DNA of 39,615 nt from Mycolicibacterium pyrenivorans (GCF_025821625.1 NZ_JACKSH010000195.1:1-39615); one strand, 5' to 3'; counted from the first letter of the stretch, positions 23,162-32,210 are shown. Notes: generated by a model from the letters alone, not told the origin. Numbers and translations are program-made.

Positions 23162-24619
23162 CTACGCCACGACACGGATCGTCGCCATGGTGGGGTCGGC
23201 GGGGTCCGGCAGGTTCATACCGGCTCGCACACCGCTGCACAGGTAGTCGAGCACCTCCGAGTTGAGCAGTTCTCCGGGTACCACGGCGGGGATTCCCGGC
23301 GGGTACGGAGTGACCTGCTCGGCCGCGATGCGCCCGTCGGCGTCTGCGGTGGGCACCGTCTCCACAGCGCCGAAGAACGCATCCCGCGGCGACATCACCG
23401 ACTCCAGCTGCAACTCGGCCGGCGACGGCAGTGCGATCTTCGGCGCCGGCTCCGAACGATCGACCGCTTCGCGCCATGCCCGCAGCGAGTGGAGCAGCCT
23501 GTCGGTGCTGGCTGCGTCGTCGGCGAACGACAGTGTTGCCAGTATCCGCCGGTGATCGCTCATCCCCACATCGATGTGGCGGTTGCTGCGCAACCAGTCA
23601 GCGGCTTGATATCCCGACGCGCCGGTGCCTGACACGTCGATGAGCACCTGCAAGGGGTCGAGGTCGTGGGAAGCCTGCACGCCGAGCAACTCGTCGTCGA
23701 GGACCTCGATGTCAGGGATCGCTTTCACAGCGGTACGAACTTGGTGTGCCAAATCGATTGCCCGGCTGAGTAATTCGTGGCCACGCTCCACCATCTGCCG
23801 ACGCCAGCCATCCATCGCCGCGTACACGAGGACGCTGGGGCTCGTCGTCATCAACAAGTCCGCACACTCCGACAGTCGGTCGTTGTCGACGAGGTCACCC
23901 TGCAGGTGGAACACCGAGCCCTGCTCGAAGCCGGCCCCCATCTTGTGCACGCTGACCACACAGAGGTCCGCGCCGGCGTCCATCGCCCATGTCGGGAGCT
24001 CTTGGTGAAACGGCAGGTGCGCACCCCAAGCCTCATCGATGATCAGCGGCTTGCCGCGAGCGTGGCAGACCTCGGCGATGCCGTCGATGTCGGCGCACGT
24101 CCCGTACGGGCTCGGGCTGACGATGAGCGCGCCGGCGGCGTCGGGATGTTCAGCCCAGGCCGCCTCGACCTCGGCGGGGGAAGGCGGGTGCGAGAAGTGG
24201 CGCCGGGCATCCCAGCGCGGGGTGATCCACCGCGGCTGGACACCCGAGAAGATGAGGCCCGCGACGATCGACTTGTGGCTGTCGCGGGCGACCAGAAGAC
24301 TGCCGTCGCCGCCGGCGACCGCCATCATCGCCGCCTTGACCGACAACGAACTCCCGCACGTCGAGAACCACGCATGGTCGGCTCGGACGGCTTGGGCCAT
24401 CAGGTCTTCGGCTCGGCTGAGGTATCCGTTGCTGCTGCGGCGGTCGTCCAGTCCCCCGTTGGCGAGCAGATCGTCAAGGAACGGCTCACGACCCAGGACC
24501 TTCAACACCCTGTCGTCCACTCCCCGGCCCTGCCGATGGCCGGGCGGGGTGAAGCCGTAACGACCGGATGCCCGGTAGTCGAGCAGCGCGTCGAGCAGTG
24601 GTGCGTCTGATTGCTCCAT
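23162..24619 (-). CDS. Orn/Lys/Arg-type PLP decarboxylase
   Basis: A 485-residue fold-type I decarboxylase. PLP phosphate region STCGSSLSVKAAM (86-98), DSHKS, the nitrogen-binding Asp195 in IIDEAWGAH, and the Schiff-base Lys226 in SVHKMGAG are all visible; the C-terminal domain carries TPYPPGIPAVVPGE, a hallmark of the family. It probably decarboxylates arginine, lysine or ornithine. ATG 24619 is chosen over an upstream GTG because GGGAGGGG lies about 10 bases before it. The BrkB-type gene upstream ends 51 bases away on the same strand. Confidence 0.9.
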   Translation of the reverse strand: MEQSDAPLLDALLDYRASGRYGFTPPGHRQGRGVDDRVLKVLGREPFLDDLLANGGLDDRRSSNGYLSRAEDLMAQAVRADHAWFSTCGSSLSVKAAMMAVAGGDGSLLVARDSHKSIVAGLIFSGVQPRWITPRWDARRHFSHPPSPAEVEAAWAEHPDAAGALIVSPSPYGTCADIDGIAEVCHARGKPLIIDEAWGAHLPFHQELPTWAMDAGADLCVVSVHKMGAGFEQGSVFHLQGDLVDNDRLSECADLLMTTSPSVLVYAAMDGWRRQMVERGHELLSRAIDLAHQVRTAVKAIPDIEVLDDELLGVQASHDLDPLQVLIDVSGTGASGYQAADWLRSNRHIDVGMSDHRRILATLSFADDAASTDRLLHSLRAWREAVDRSEPAPKIALPSPAELQLESVMSPRDAFFGAVETVPTADADGRIAAEQVTPYPPGIPAVVPGELLNSEVLDYLCSGVRAGMNLPDPADPTMATIRVVA

Positions 24620-24670
24620 TTCGACCGGATACCCCTCCCGTGCCGTGCCCACCACACGAGGCGTGGTCTC

Positions 24671-25855
24671 CTATCCGCGGCGGCCCCGAGTTCTGCGCAG
24701 GACGCGGCCGCGCACCCGGTTCTGCCGTTCCTTCGCTTCGTTCTTGTCGATGACGGTCGTGTCACGCAGCGGCAGTTTTAGGGCGTCTTCGGCGGCGATG
24801 CCTGCCTGCAACTGGCGCGCCCGTTCGAGTTCGGCGTCGACCTCGGCTCCGAACAGCAACGCCAGATTGGTGATCCACAACCACAGCAGGAACACGACCA
24901 CACCGGCCAGGGCCCCGAAGGTCTTGTCGTAGCTGCCGAAGTTGGCGACGTAGACGCCGAACGACAGCGAGGCGAGCACCCACGTCACGATGGCGATCGC
25001 CGCACCCACGCTGATCCACCTGAACTTGGGTTGTCGCACGTTCGGGGCCGCGTAGTACAGCGTCGCCACTCCCAGGACCACCAGGAGCAGCAGCACCGGC
25101 CACCGGGCGATGTTCCATGCCGTCAGCGCGGTCGCGCCGAGACCGAGGAATCCGCCGATCGCCTCGGCCACGGGTCCGCTCACCGCCAACAGCAGAGCGA
25201 CCGCGGCCACGACGATCACGGCACCCGTTGTCAGCAGCAGCTGCTGTGGCCGCAGTTTCCAGAATGCGCGCCCCTCCTCGACCTCGTAGATGCGGTTCAT
25301 CGCGCGGCCGAACGCGCCGATGTACCCCGAGGCGGCCCACAACGCGCCGAGGATGCCCGTCACCAGCGCGACGCCGGCCGACGGGGAACTGACCAGCTGT
25401 TCGACCGGCTGGCGCAGGGTGTCGGCGGCAGCTCCGGGGCTGATGTCGGCGACGATGTCCAGCAGCGTCTGCGACGTGCGTTCGCCCTGGCCGACGACGC
25501 CGAGCAGGGAGATGACGACGACCAGCGCCGGGAACAGCGACAGCACCGCGTAGTAGGTGAGCGCCGCGGCGAGGTCCATGCACTGGTCACGACTGAACTC
25601 CCCGACCGTCTGACGCAGCACGTACCGCAGGGACGGCTTGGTCAGGTCGGTCGGCGACTCGGGTTTGCGCCCGTCATCGGGCTCGGGGCAGGTGCTGTCG
25701 GCGGGCTCGGTCGTCTCCGGCGGCGGCGGCGCGGGGCGCTGCTGTCGCCGCCGGACCAGGCCCGCCGTCACGAACCCGGCGCCGAACGCGGCGGCCACCG
25801 CGACCGGCCGCGCCGCTCGATTCGGGGCCGACGACCGCTGCGACTGGGACTGCAC
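24671..25855 (-). CDS. YihY/BrkB-family inner membrane protein
   Basis: A protein of about 394 residues with six hydrophobic segments and the conserved LAAALTYYAVLSLFPALVVV near residue 90, followed by WAASGYIGAFGRAMNRIYEVEE, both typical of YihY/BrkB. The N-terminal 75 residues are Arg/Pro/Glu-rich and likely cytoplasmic and disordered; the tail is highly basic. I use GTG 25855, but it lies only six bases from the divergent ATG 25862, and the start could be further inside. Function not established. Confidence 0.85.
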   Translation of the reverse strand: MQSQSQRSSAPNRAARPVAVAAAFGAGFVTAGLVRRRQQRPAPPPPETTEPADSTCPEPDDGRKPESPTDLTKPSLRYVLRQTVGEFSRDQCMDLAAALTYYAVLSLFPALVVVISLLGVVGQGERTSQTLLDIVADISPGAAADTLRQPVEQLVSSPSAGVALVTGILGALWAASGYIGAFGRAMNRIYEVEEGRAFWKLRPQQLLLTTGAVIVVAAVALLLAVSGPVAEAIGGFLGLGATALTAWNIARWPVLLLLVVLGVATLYYAAPNVRQPKFRWISVGAAIAIVTWVLASLSFGVYVANFGSYDKTFGALAGVVVFLLWLWITNLALLFGAEVDAELERARQLQAGIAAEDALKLPLRDTTVIDKNEAKERQNRVRGRVLRRTRGRRG

Positions 25856-25861
25856 CGCGAG

Positions 25862-26212
25862 ATGATGCCCGCGATTGCGGCGGTGCAAACGGCGGTGGGC
25901 CGCAAGACCGGTGCCGAGTGCAGCACGCCGGTCAACTGGTTCCCGGGCGCCGACGGCAGCTGGTTGATCGTCGCGTCCGCGGCGGGAGCGCAGAAGAACC
26001 CGGCGTGGTACTACAACCTCGCTGCCAATCCCGACAAGGTGTGGATCGAGACGGCCGACGGCAAGGTTGCCGTCACCGCCGAGCAACTCCACGGTGAGCA
26101 GCGGGACGAGGCGTGGGGCCGGATCACCGCTGCCTCCTCCCTGTTCGCGCGGTACCAGCAGAAGACCGACCGCGACCTGCCGATTGTCAGATTGGTGCGC
26201 CGGGCGGGCTGA
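25862..26212 (+). CDS. Deazaflavin-dependent nitroreductase-like protein
   Basis: A 116-residue split-barrel protein related to the F420-dependent nitroreductase (Ddn) family: WFPGADGSWLIVASAAGA, NPAWYYNLAANPDKV and the VTAEQLHGEQRDEAW block are characteristic. Compared with typical members it lacks roughly 20-30 N-terminal residues, including the helix and GRKSGKxR-type strand that helps bind F420; a shortened form (GRKTGAECSTPV) is present. So it may be a small active member or 5'-truncated. Upstream sequence belongs to the divergent BrkB gene. Confidence 0.75.
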   Translation: MMPAIAAVQTAVGRKTGAECSTPVNWFPGADGSWLIVASAAGAQKNPAWYYNLAANPDKVWIETADGKVAVTAEQLHGEQRDEAWGRITAASSLFARYQQKTDRDLPIVRLVRRAG

Positions 26213-26362
26213 CCGGCTGAGCGTGGCTGTCGGCGCGTGGTCCGAGGTCATGAGTTTCGTTGTCCACGTCGCTCATTGTCTCCGACCGATGAGTTGCGCA
26301 CCGCGAACTGGTCCATCTTGCAAGGCCGCCCCGTGCGGCGCACCCGAAACCAGGAGGTGAAA

Positions 26363-27094
26363 GTGCCAACCCCTGACACCGCCAACCGGCTGCCCCGAGT
26401 CGTCGACCGGGCCGCATGGCAGGCAGAACTGGATAAATTGCTGGCCCGCGAGAAGGCGCACACTCGTGAGGGCGACGCGATCGCCGCGGCGCGCCGCAGG
26501 CTCCCCATGACGGAGGTCGACCCGCGGATTCCGCTGGTGGGCGCCGACGGCGAGGTTCCGCTGCTCGAGGTGTTCGAGGGACGCACCCAGCTGTTGGCCT
26601 ACCTGCACATGTGGCACGACGGGAAGCCCGCCGCGCAGCAGTGCGAGGGATGCACGTTCTTCACCGGGCACGCGCTGGAGCTGTCCTACCTGCACAGCCG
26701 CGGCGTCACCTACGCGACGTTCTGTCAGGGTCCGTATTCCGAGAGTGCGCGTTACCGAGATTTCATGGACTGGCGGATGCCGTGGTACTCCGCGCGCAGC
26801 TGCGCGGAAAAGCTCCTTTCAGGAAGGCATTTCGGCGGCTACGTGTGTTATCTGCGCGACGGCGACCGGGTGTTCGAGACGTACTGGACCACCGGCCGTG
26901 GCACCGAGGCCGGAGCGACGAGTTACCACCTGTTGGACCTGACCGTGTACGGCAGGCAGGAGACGTGGGAGGACTCCCCCGACGGGTGGCCCCAACGATT
27001 CGTGCCCGACGGTGACATGTTCCGTACCGACGGGAGGCCGACAGCGCAGTGGTCCCGGCTGGCGGCCGGACGCCCCGACGATCTCGGCGGATGA
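26363..27094 (+). CDS. DUF899 thioredoxin-like protein
   Basis: A 243-residue DUF899 protein, a family with a thioredoxin-like fold. Conserved blocks are LLAYLHMWHDG, CEGCTFFTGHALELSYLHSRG, YSARSCAEK, and FETYWTTGRGTEA plus the LLDLTVYGRQETWED tail. CEGC resembles a redox CxxC. GTG 26363 has AGGAGG six bases upstream. Converges on the Nudix gene with eight bases between the stops. Substrate unknown. Confidence 0.87.
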   Translation: MPTPDTANRLPRVVDRAAWQAELDKLLAREKAHTREGDAIAAARRRLPMTEVDPRIPLVGADGEVPLLEVFEGRTQLLAYLHMWHDGKPAAQQCEGCTFFTGHALELSYLHSRGVTYATFCQGPYSESARYRDFMDWRMPWYSARSCAEKLLSGRHFGGYVCYLRDGDRVFETYWTTGRGTEAGATSYHLLDLTVYGRQETWEDSPDGWPQRFVPDGDMFRTDGRPTAQWSRLAAGRPDDLGG

Positions 27095-27102
27095 GGCGGC
27101 AC

Positions 27103-27819
27103 CTATCGCCAGGCGAACACCGGTTGCTCGAGTTCGTCGACGGGGTCGTGGCGGCCCTCGAGGCCGAGCAATCTCAGCTGCAACAGGACCGCGCCGGTCG
27201 GGGCGTGGATCAGGTCGTTGCCCAGCGGGATCTGCACGACCGGGCGGGGGCTTTCGGGAATGGTGACGAACCGCGGCGAGTCCTCCCGCAACAGTTGATG
27301 CAGTCCTACCCGGTAGACCGCCACCACTTCGTCGGGTGACGGACGGGGGTCGAGCCGTCCGCCACCCCAGATGACGACCGGTGTGATGACGTAGCCGGAC
27401 CGCGTCGGATAGTCGTCGAGCAATCCCAGCACGGTCGAATCGGGCAACCTGACGCCGACCTCCTCGTCGAGTTCACGCAGTGCGGCATCGACCACCGTCT
27501 CGCCCGGGTCGAGGCGGCCACCGGGCAAGGCCCATTGCGCGGAGTGCGACGAGAGGCGAGATGCCCTGCGGCACAGGAAGAACGAAGCCCCTCCCGAGAC
27601 GTCGACCATGCGCCCGTCGAGGGCCTCCGGCATCGGCCGCCCGGCGATCCAGTCGTCGACCGGTGCGGGGTCGACTCGGTCCTCGCCGAGCACGGAGTCG
27701 ACGAGGACGACGGCCACGGCCGCGTGCCGCTTCGTCGGGTCCGTCACCTGGCGGCGGTCGTGACCCGCGAGCCGCGCCCGGATCTGCTCGCGCAGCACCT
27801 CGTCGTAGGGGATCGTCAC
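27103..27819 (-). CDS. Nudix hydrolase
   Basis: A 238-residue protein with a complete Nudix box at 101-123 (G101, E107, R115-E116, E119-E120, G122), which hydrolyses nucleoside-diphosphate-linked compounds with Mg2+. The layout, including a long N-terminal part and QWALPGGRLDPGE, resembles CoA-pyrophosphatase-like enzymes, but the UPF0035 signature is not clear. GTG 27819 is the start. Confidence 0.9.
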   Translation of the reverse strand: MTIPYDEVLREQIRARLAGHDRRQVTDPTKRHAAVAVVLVDSVLGEDRVDPAPVDDWIAGRPMPEALDGRMVDVSGGASFFLCRRASRLSSHSAQWALPGGRLDPGETVVDAALRELDEEVGVRLPDSTVLGLLDDYPTRSGYVITPVVIWGGGRLDPRPSPDEVVAVYRVGLHQLLREDSPRFVTIPESPRPVVQIPLGNDLIHAPTGAVLLQLRLLGLEGRHDPVDELEQPVFAWR

Positions 27820-27861
27820 CGCTCGACCTTAAAGCAGCCCGGTTTCACCCCGGCGTCGTCG

Positions 27862-28221
27862 TCACCCGGTGATCCCGGCCGTCGTGTCGAGGCGCTGCAA
27901 CAGGTCGTGCGCCGCCAGTTCGACAGCCTTGTGTCGCCACTGCGACGCCCGGTACACACAGGCGATCAGAGCCGTGCGATGAACACGGCGGAAGTCGCCG
28001 TAGACGAAGGCGTAGCGCGCCTTGGTGCCGTCGGTGGCGCCGTCGGTCAGGCCCAGGTGCCAGCGCGCGTAGTCGTCCCAGTCGTGGGATTCGAGGTACG
28101 CGTTCTCCGCCTCGGCGCCGGGCTGGACGTCACCCCAGTCGCTGTCGAGCACGTACTGCTTCGAGTCGATCAGCTGCCGCGCCCTTTCGACGGCCTGCTG
28201 GTTGACGTGGTACTTCGCCAT
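27862..28221 (-). CDS. Conserved hypothetical protein
   Basis: A 119-residue, acidic N-half/basic C-half protein rich in aromatic residues (WGDVQ, WDDYARWHLGLTDG, YAFVYGDFRRVHRTAL, ASQWRH). I know it as a widespread actinobacterial hypothetical, without assigned function. A GATAAT hexamer ends six bases before ATG 28221, so a leaderless message is likely. Divergent from the DJ-1/PfpI gene. Confidence 0.75.
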   Translation of the reverse strand: MAKYHVNQQAVERARQLIDSKQYVLDSDWGDVQPGAEAENAYLESHDWDDYARWHLGLTDGATDGTKARYAFVYGDFRRVHRTALIACVYRASQWRHKAVELAAHDLLQRLDTTAGITG

Positions 28222-28236
28222 CGCCTCATTATCGGA

Positions 28237-28261
28237 GATTCGATCGCCGGGAAGCGGGTAA
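28237..28261 (+). promoter_or_regulatory. SigF-like promoter before the PfpI-type gene
   Basis: GATT (28237-28240), 15 bases, GGGTAA (28256-28261): one mismatch in the -35 to the SigF consensus. The start would be near 28268, upstream of the GAAGGGAG ribosome site. Confidence 0.4.
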
Positions 28262-28294
28262 TCGCCTGATCAGAACATGAAGGGAGTCAAGCCA

Positions 28295-28852
28295 ATGCCG
28301 ACCGAACTGCAGGGCCGCAAGATCGCCTTCCTCGCCACGGACGGGGTCGAGAAGGTGGAACTCGAAGAGCCACGCGCCGCGGTGCAGGACGCGGGCGGGC
28401 AGGTCGAGTTGCTGTCGGTGAACTCCGGGGAGATCGCCGCTCGCAACCATGACCTCGAACCCGCTGGCACGTTCGCTGTGGACCGGGTGGTGGGCGATGC
28501 GCGCGTGGACGAGTTCGACGCGCTCGTCATCCCAGGCGGCACCGTCAACGCGGACAAGCTGCGACTCGACGAGTCGGCGGTGGCGTTCGTCCGTGACTTC
28601 GTCCTAGCCGGCAAGCCCGTCGCCGCGATCTGTCACGGACCGTGGGTTCTGGTGGAAGCTGATGTCGTCAAGAATCGCACGCTGACGTCGTACCCCAGCC
28701 TGCGGACCGACCTGCGCAACGCCGGCGCGACCGTGGTCGACCAGCAGGTCTGCATCGACGGCAATCTGATCACCAGCCGCTCGCCCAAGGACCTGGCCGC
28801 GTTCTGCCAGGCGATCACGGATCAGTTCGCGACCACCCCCGCCCACACCTGA
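28295..28852 (+). CDS. DJ-1/PfpI-family type-1 glutamine amidotransferase-like protein
   Basis: A 185-residue PfpI-type protein with the nucleophile elbow AICHGPW (Cys113) and the partner Glu22, matching bacterial YhbO/PfpI proteins that act as deglycases or general stress hydrolases. LTSYPSLRTDLRNAG and ITSRSPKDLAAFC are conserved blocks. ATG 28295 is chosen since AAGGGAG lies nine bases upstream; ATG 28277 in frame overlaps that ribosome site. A SigF-like promoter lies upstream. Confidence 0.92.
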   Translation: MPTELQGRKIAFLATDGVEKVELEEPRAAVQDAGGQVELLSVNSGEIAARNHDLEPAGTFAVDRVVGDARVDEFDALVIPGGTVNADKLRLDESAVAFVRDFVLAGKPVAAICHGPWVLVEADVVKNRTLTSYPSLRTDLRNAGATVVDQQVCIDGNLITSRSPKDLAAFCQAITDQFATTPAHT

Positions 28853-28865
28853 GGGGCCGGATCTG

Positions 28866-30068
28866 CTACCGGCGGCGCGGCCTTCCCGTCAGCTGCCGAA
28901 TCGTCCGGATCTCCAGGTCCCGGTAGGGTCGGCCGCCGGGTTTGATGAGGTCGTGGAACCACTCCTTCGCGGGCCCTGTCGAGGGCCGCTCCCAGGAATC
29001 CCACGGCAGAAAGGTCTGGGTTTTTCCGGCGACAAGACCCCATGTGTAGGCACCGACGTTGTGCCGCTTGGCAATCGGGAGCACCTCCTCCACCCTGTTG
29101 CCCAGGGTTCTGGCCATGTACTCGGTGCACAGCATCGGTCGTCCCAGCGGCGACAGTTCGGCGATCCTGGCCTCGAACTCGTCCGGCTTGCCGTAGCTGT
29201 GGAAGGTGACCACGTCGGAGGCGGTCAGTTGGATATCGCAGATCGTGCTGCGGCTCTTGGGATCTCCCCACGATCCCTGCCAGACTCCGCTTGTCAACGG
29301 CTGGGTGGGATCTGCGGAGCGCGCCCACCGGAACACCTGGGGAAGCAGCGCGGCGACGAGTTCCATCTTGTCGGTGCGCTCGACGTCGCGGTAGACCCGC
29401 GCAGGGTTGTCGGGTTCGTTCCACACGTCCCAGCCCAGCACGCGGTCGTCGTCGCGGAACTGGGTCACGACCCCGACCACGTAGTCGCGCAACACCCGTC
29501 GATAGCGGCGGTCGTCGAGGTTGTCGGCGCCGGGACTCTGCACCCACCCGGAGTTGTGCACCCCGGGCCGCGGCGCGCGCTGCCTGCCGAGTCTGGGGTG
29601 CGGATCCCAGCAGGAGTCGAAAAGGACGAACAACGGCTTGATGCCGTGATGCGCTGCGATGTCGACGAAGTGGGCGAGGCGGCGCTGAAAGCCCCTCTGG
29701 TCCTGAATCCACAGTTGGTCGTGAAGGAAGACCCGTACAGTGTTGAACCCGATCAGTCGAGCCATCCGAAGCTCCTTGTGGATGAGGCTCGGGTCAAACG
29801 TGCCGGGCTGGAACATCTCCAGTTGGTTGACGGCGTTCGACGTGATGAAGTTCGCACCGACGAGCCAGTCCTGCCCGCGATACCAGCGATGTGCGCGGTC
29901 CGCCGACCAGCGGGCAGAGCCCCCGGAGGCCAGGGGCACCGGGGACAACGACGCGGCCGCCGATACCAGAAGCGGCACCTTGAGCGCCGTTCGCCGATGG
30001 ACGACCTGACGCGCACGGGTGGGCGGGGCATGCTCGGGCTTGCGAATCAAAGTGCAGTCCTTCGGCAT
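28866..30068 (-). CDS. Tat-exported GH5-like glycoside hydrolase
   Basis: A 400-residue protein with a probable twin-arginine signal (RRTALK at 25-30, hydrophobic core to about 48) and a TIM-barrel glycosidase domain. Acid/base Glu218 lies in WDVWNEPDN and nucleophile Glu316 in MLCTEYMAR, as in GH5/cellulase-superfamily enzymes; FNTVRVFLHDQLW is the early conserved arginine region. No carbohydrate-binding module. Substrate (beta-mannan, beta-glucan or a mycobacterial glycan) cannot be told. ATG 30068 is the only clear start, with a long N-region of 24 residues before the RR pair. Confidence 0.87.
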   Translation of the reverse strand: MPKDCTLIRKPEHAPPTRARQVVHRRTALKVPLLVSAAASLSPVPLASGGSARWSADRAHRWYRGQDWLVGANFITSNAVNQLEMFQPGTFDPSLIHKELRMARLIGFNTVRVFLHDQLWIQDQRGFQRRLAHFVDIAAHHGIKPLFVLFDSCWDPHPRLGRQRAPRPGVHNSGWVQSPGADNLDDRRYRRVLRDYVVGVVTQFRDDDRVLGWDVWNEPDNPARVYRDVERTDKMELVAALLPQVFRWARSADPTQPLTSGVWQGSWGDPKSRSTICDIQLTASDVVTFHSYGKPDEFEARIAELSPLGRPMLCTEYMARTLGNRVEEVLPIAKRHNVGAYTWGLVAGKTQTFLPWDSWERPSTGPAKEWFHDLIKPGGRPYRDLEIRTIRQLTGRPRRR

Positions 30069-30219
30069 TCGGATCTGTCGTCATCCGGGCCGGACACGCG
30101 CGGCGGAACGACACGGTCCGCCGCTCGTAAAGTCAACGTACCGTGCTGAATTCGCTCCCTTCAGCGTGAGTCGAGGGTGCCGGATCACAGAAGTTGCCAG
30201 GCCGCTGGTGGGCCTGAGG

Positions 30220-30492
30220 TCACGAACCTCGGTGTGGGGTGGGACTCTGCGCCGATTCCCACTTTGATTCCAGTGACCGGTTCACGACCGTGTCGGCCGG
30301 CAACTCGAGGTCGAGGGTCTCCCCGTCGTCGGTCTCGAGGGTGACGACGATCGTCGTGGAGGTTTCGTTCAGGTCTTTGTGCACTACCTTGTACTGCCCC
30401 GCCGCGGCTCCGGGTTCGTCGGAGGGTCGGAGCGTGATGATGTCGCCTGGTGCGACGTTGTCGAGTCGGTCGCGTTCGGACTGGTCAGCCAT
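30220..30492 (-). CDS. Small conserved mycobacterial hypothetical protein
   Basis: A 90-residue acidic protein, mostly beta-strand in pattern (GDIITLRPSDEPG, QYKVVHKDLNETSTTIVVTLETDDGETLDLELPA). No family or catalytic motif recognised. ATG 30492 has GAGAGGA about seven bases upstream. Lies 12 bases after a 48-codon gene on the same strand, likely co-transcribed. Confidence 0.7.
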   Translation of the reverse strand: MADQSERDRLDNVAPGDIITLRPSDEPGAAAGQYKVVHKDLNETSTTIVVTLETDDGETLDLELPADTVVNRSLESKWESAQSPTPHRGS

Positions 30493-30504
30493 ACGTTTCC
30501 TCTC

Positions 30505-30651
30505 TCAGTCGCGGTCGTGGTCCGGTTCGGTCAGTTCAGGAGCGTTCTCCCGCGTCGCCATGCCGCCGTCGCGCCCGTGGTCGGCCGGCCCCGGCCTGCC
30601 GCCTTTCGGTTCCTCGGCCTGTTCACCACTGTTTTCTGGCTCTCTGCCCAT
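30505..30651 (-). CDS. 48-residue disordered acidic protein
   Basis: Starts at ATG 30651 with AAAGGAG six bases upstream. The 48 residues are Glu/Asp/Gly/Pro-rich, with no hydrophobic core (MGREPENSGEQAEEPKGG, then ENAPELTEPDHDRD). A GGGTAC at 30699-30694 on this strand, without a good -35, is a weak SigF-type -10. Similar in style to the two microproteins at 36883-37124. Function unknown. Confidence 0.55.
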   Translation of the reverse strand: MGREPENSGEQAEEPKGGRPGPADHGRDGGMATRENAPELTEPDHDRD

Positions 30652-30755
30652 GGCTCGCTCCTTTCGGTCCCCGGTGTTGTACCCAGAGTGGCCGTTCGCG
30701 ACGCCCCGGACTTCGGTGCGCTTAGGCTTCAGGCGATGACGACAGGCCTTGGGTG

Positions 30756-31205
30756 ATGACGGCGATCGACGTGGAACCGCAGCCGCGCATCGACACGCTG
30801 GCGCGCGTGCCGGGTGGCGGTGACGCCCGGCGCACCGAGTACGCGGGCACGGTGTGGTTCGACGGCAAACCCGAGGCCGCCGGCCCGATGCTTCGCCGCC
30901 CCGCGAATGCGCCGAGAGGAATCCGGACGCCGCACGTCCAGGCGTCGTTCTTCGTCCCGGACAGCCTGCCCTACTCACGCGCGAGGGTCAGTGACGCCAC
31001 ACTCAGTCTGTCTGTGGCACTGTGCGGTTCAGGCGAGATCGGGGCGATCACGGACGCCCGTGCGGTGTTCACCGATGACCCCTCGGGTGAGCCGACGTGG
31101 ATCCAGCTCCACGTGCTGGCACACCTCGGGTGGCCTGCGGGGATGAGCTACCGGATCGTCGCGCTGACCGCGCCGGATGCGGTGCGACAACCGCGACCGA
31201 CCTAG
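30756..31205 (+). CDS. Conserved hypothetical protein
   Basis: A 149-residue protein with a beta-rich middle (YAGTVWFDGKPEAAGPML, HVQASFFVPDSLPYSRARVSDA in parts) and a WPAGMSYRIVAL ending. No motif recognised. A six-codon frame (ATG 30736) ends in TGATG, overlapping ATG 30756, so translation may be coupled; GTG 30753 is an alternative start. Its stop shares the bases CTAG with the stop of the convergent oxygenase gene. Confidence 0.65.
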   Translation: MTAIDVEPQPRIDTLARVPGGGDARRTEYAGTVWFDGKPEAAGPMLRRPANAPRGIRTPHVQASFFVPDSLPYSRARVSDATLSLSVALCGSGEIGAITDARAVFTDDPSGEPTWIQLHVLAHLGWPAGMSYRIVALTAPDAVRQPRPT

Positions 31206-32155
31206 TGGGGGCTGTGGCCCTGCGGTAGGTGATAAGCGAAGGATTTCTGCTGGCGCTTGGCCATCTGCTGCAGGCACTGGTGGTGCTTGCGGGCGTGATA
31301 AGCCAGCGGGAAGTACGTGAGCCGGTCGGGCAGAACCCGGTACGCGACGCGAATCATCTTGTACGTCCGGGTGAGCTGGCGTTCTTCCTCGGCGCTCCAG
31401 CCGACGCCGAGCCTGTCCCGGAGCCGCGGATCGAGCAACCCGACGATCGACAGGTAGTTGAACCGCAGCATCGGGCGCAGCGCGGCACGGACCAGGGGGT
31501 GGAGCACTTTGGGTACCGATGGGGGCAGATCGACCTTGCCGGTCTGCATCTCCTCGATCAACTGCCGCGCCTGGGGGGTGCCCTGCAACGTGTCGATCAT
31601 CGCCTCGAAGTAGTCGTTCATCTCCGCAAGCGTCTCGGGGTAACCCCGCATCGGGACGTGGAGCAGGCGGGCCAGTCTGCGGTTGTCACGCAGCAGCTCT
31701 TCCTTCTCCGCGTCGGTGAAGTCGCGTCCGATCAGCAGGCGGCCGCCCTGGGCGGTGACGATGTAGCCGGTGGCGATCACCCACTGATAGGCCTCGGGGT
31801 TCAGCGCGCTGATCTGCTTGCCGGTGGCGGCGCTCTTCATCGTGATCGGCTTGTGCATGTCCCGCACACGGTTGCCCTCTGCGACCGCCTCGGTGCCGCC
31901 GTAGGTCCAGCGCAGCACGGAGTCGACGGAGCGCACCGCCCGGCCGCCGGGGTCGCCGTGGAACGCCGCGGAGTAGCGGCCGGTGATCTCGGCGATCACC
32001 GGGTGCATGGCCTGCATCATGAAGGCCGCACCGTCGACGATCAGGAACGTCCAGCGGCCGGTGTGTTCGGCGGTCAGCGAATCCAGCGGCACCAGCTCCG
32101 GCGTGCCGGCCCCGTCGGCGTCGGAGCGGAGCTCGAGATCTGTGGTAGCGGTCAT
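31202..32155 (-). CDS. MpaB-family (DUF2236) oxygenase
   Basis: A 317-residue, largely helical protein of the DUF2236/MpaB family, which includes haem-binding oxygenases such as latex-clearing protein. Seen: GRWTFLIVDGAAFMMQAMHPVIAE, SVDSVLRWTYGG and LRDNRRLARLLHVP blocks; the expected haem-ligand histidine is likely among HPVIAE or MHKPIT. No signal peptide. ATG 32155 is chosen, 12 residues into the longest frame. Divergent from a TetR regulator 55 bases away, which is the probable controller. Confidence 0.85.
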   Translation of the reverse strand: MTATTDLELRSDADGAGTPELVPLDSLTAEHTGRWTFLIVDGAAFMMQAMHPVIAEITGRYSAAFHGDPGGRAVRSVDSVLRWTYGGTEAVAEGNRVRDMHKPITMKSAATGKQISALNPEAYQWVIATGYIVTAQGGRLLIGRDFTDAEKEELLRDNRRLARLLHVPMRGYPETLAEMNDYFEAMIDTLQGTPQARQLIEEMQTGKVDLPPSVPKVLHPLVRAALRPMLRFNYLSIVGLLDPRLRDRLGVGWSAEEERQLTRTYKMIRVAYRVLPDRLTYFPLAYHARKHHQCLQQMAKRQQKSFAYHLPQGHSPH

Positions 32156-32210
32156 GCCCGGGACGCTAATATGACCTTCAGATCGCATTCAAGTCGCGTA
32201 AGGGATCAGC

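Noticed and set aside
23777..24610. A 277-residue plus-strand frame opposite the decarboxylase
   Set aside because: The decarboxylase on the minus strand carries all PLP motifs; the opposite frame has none.
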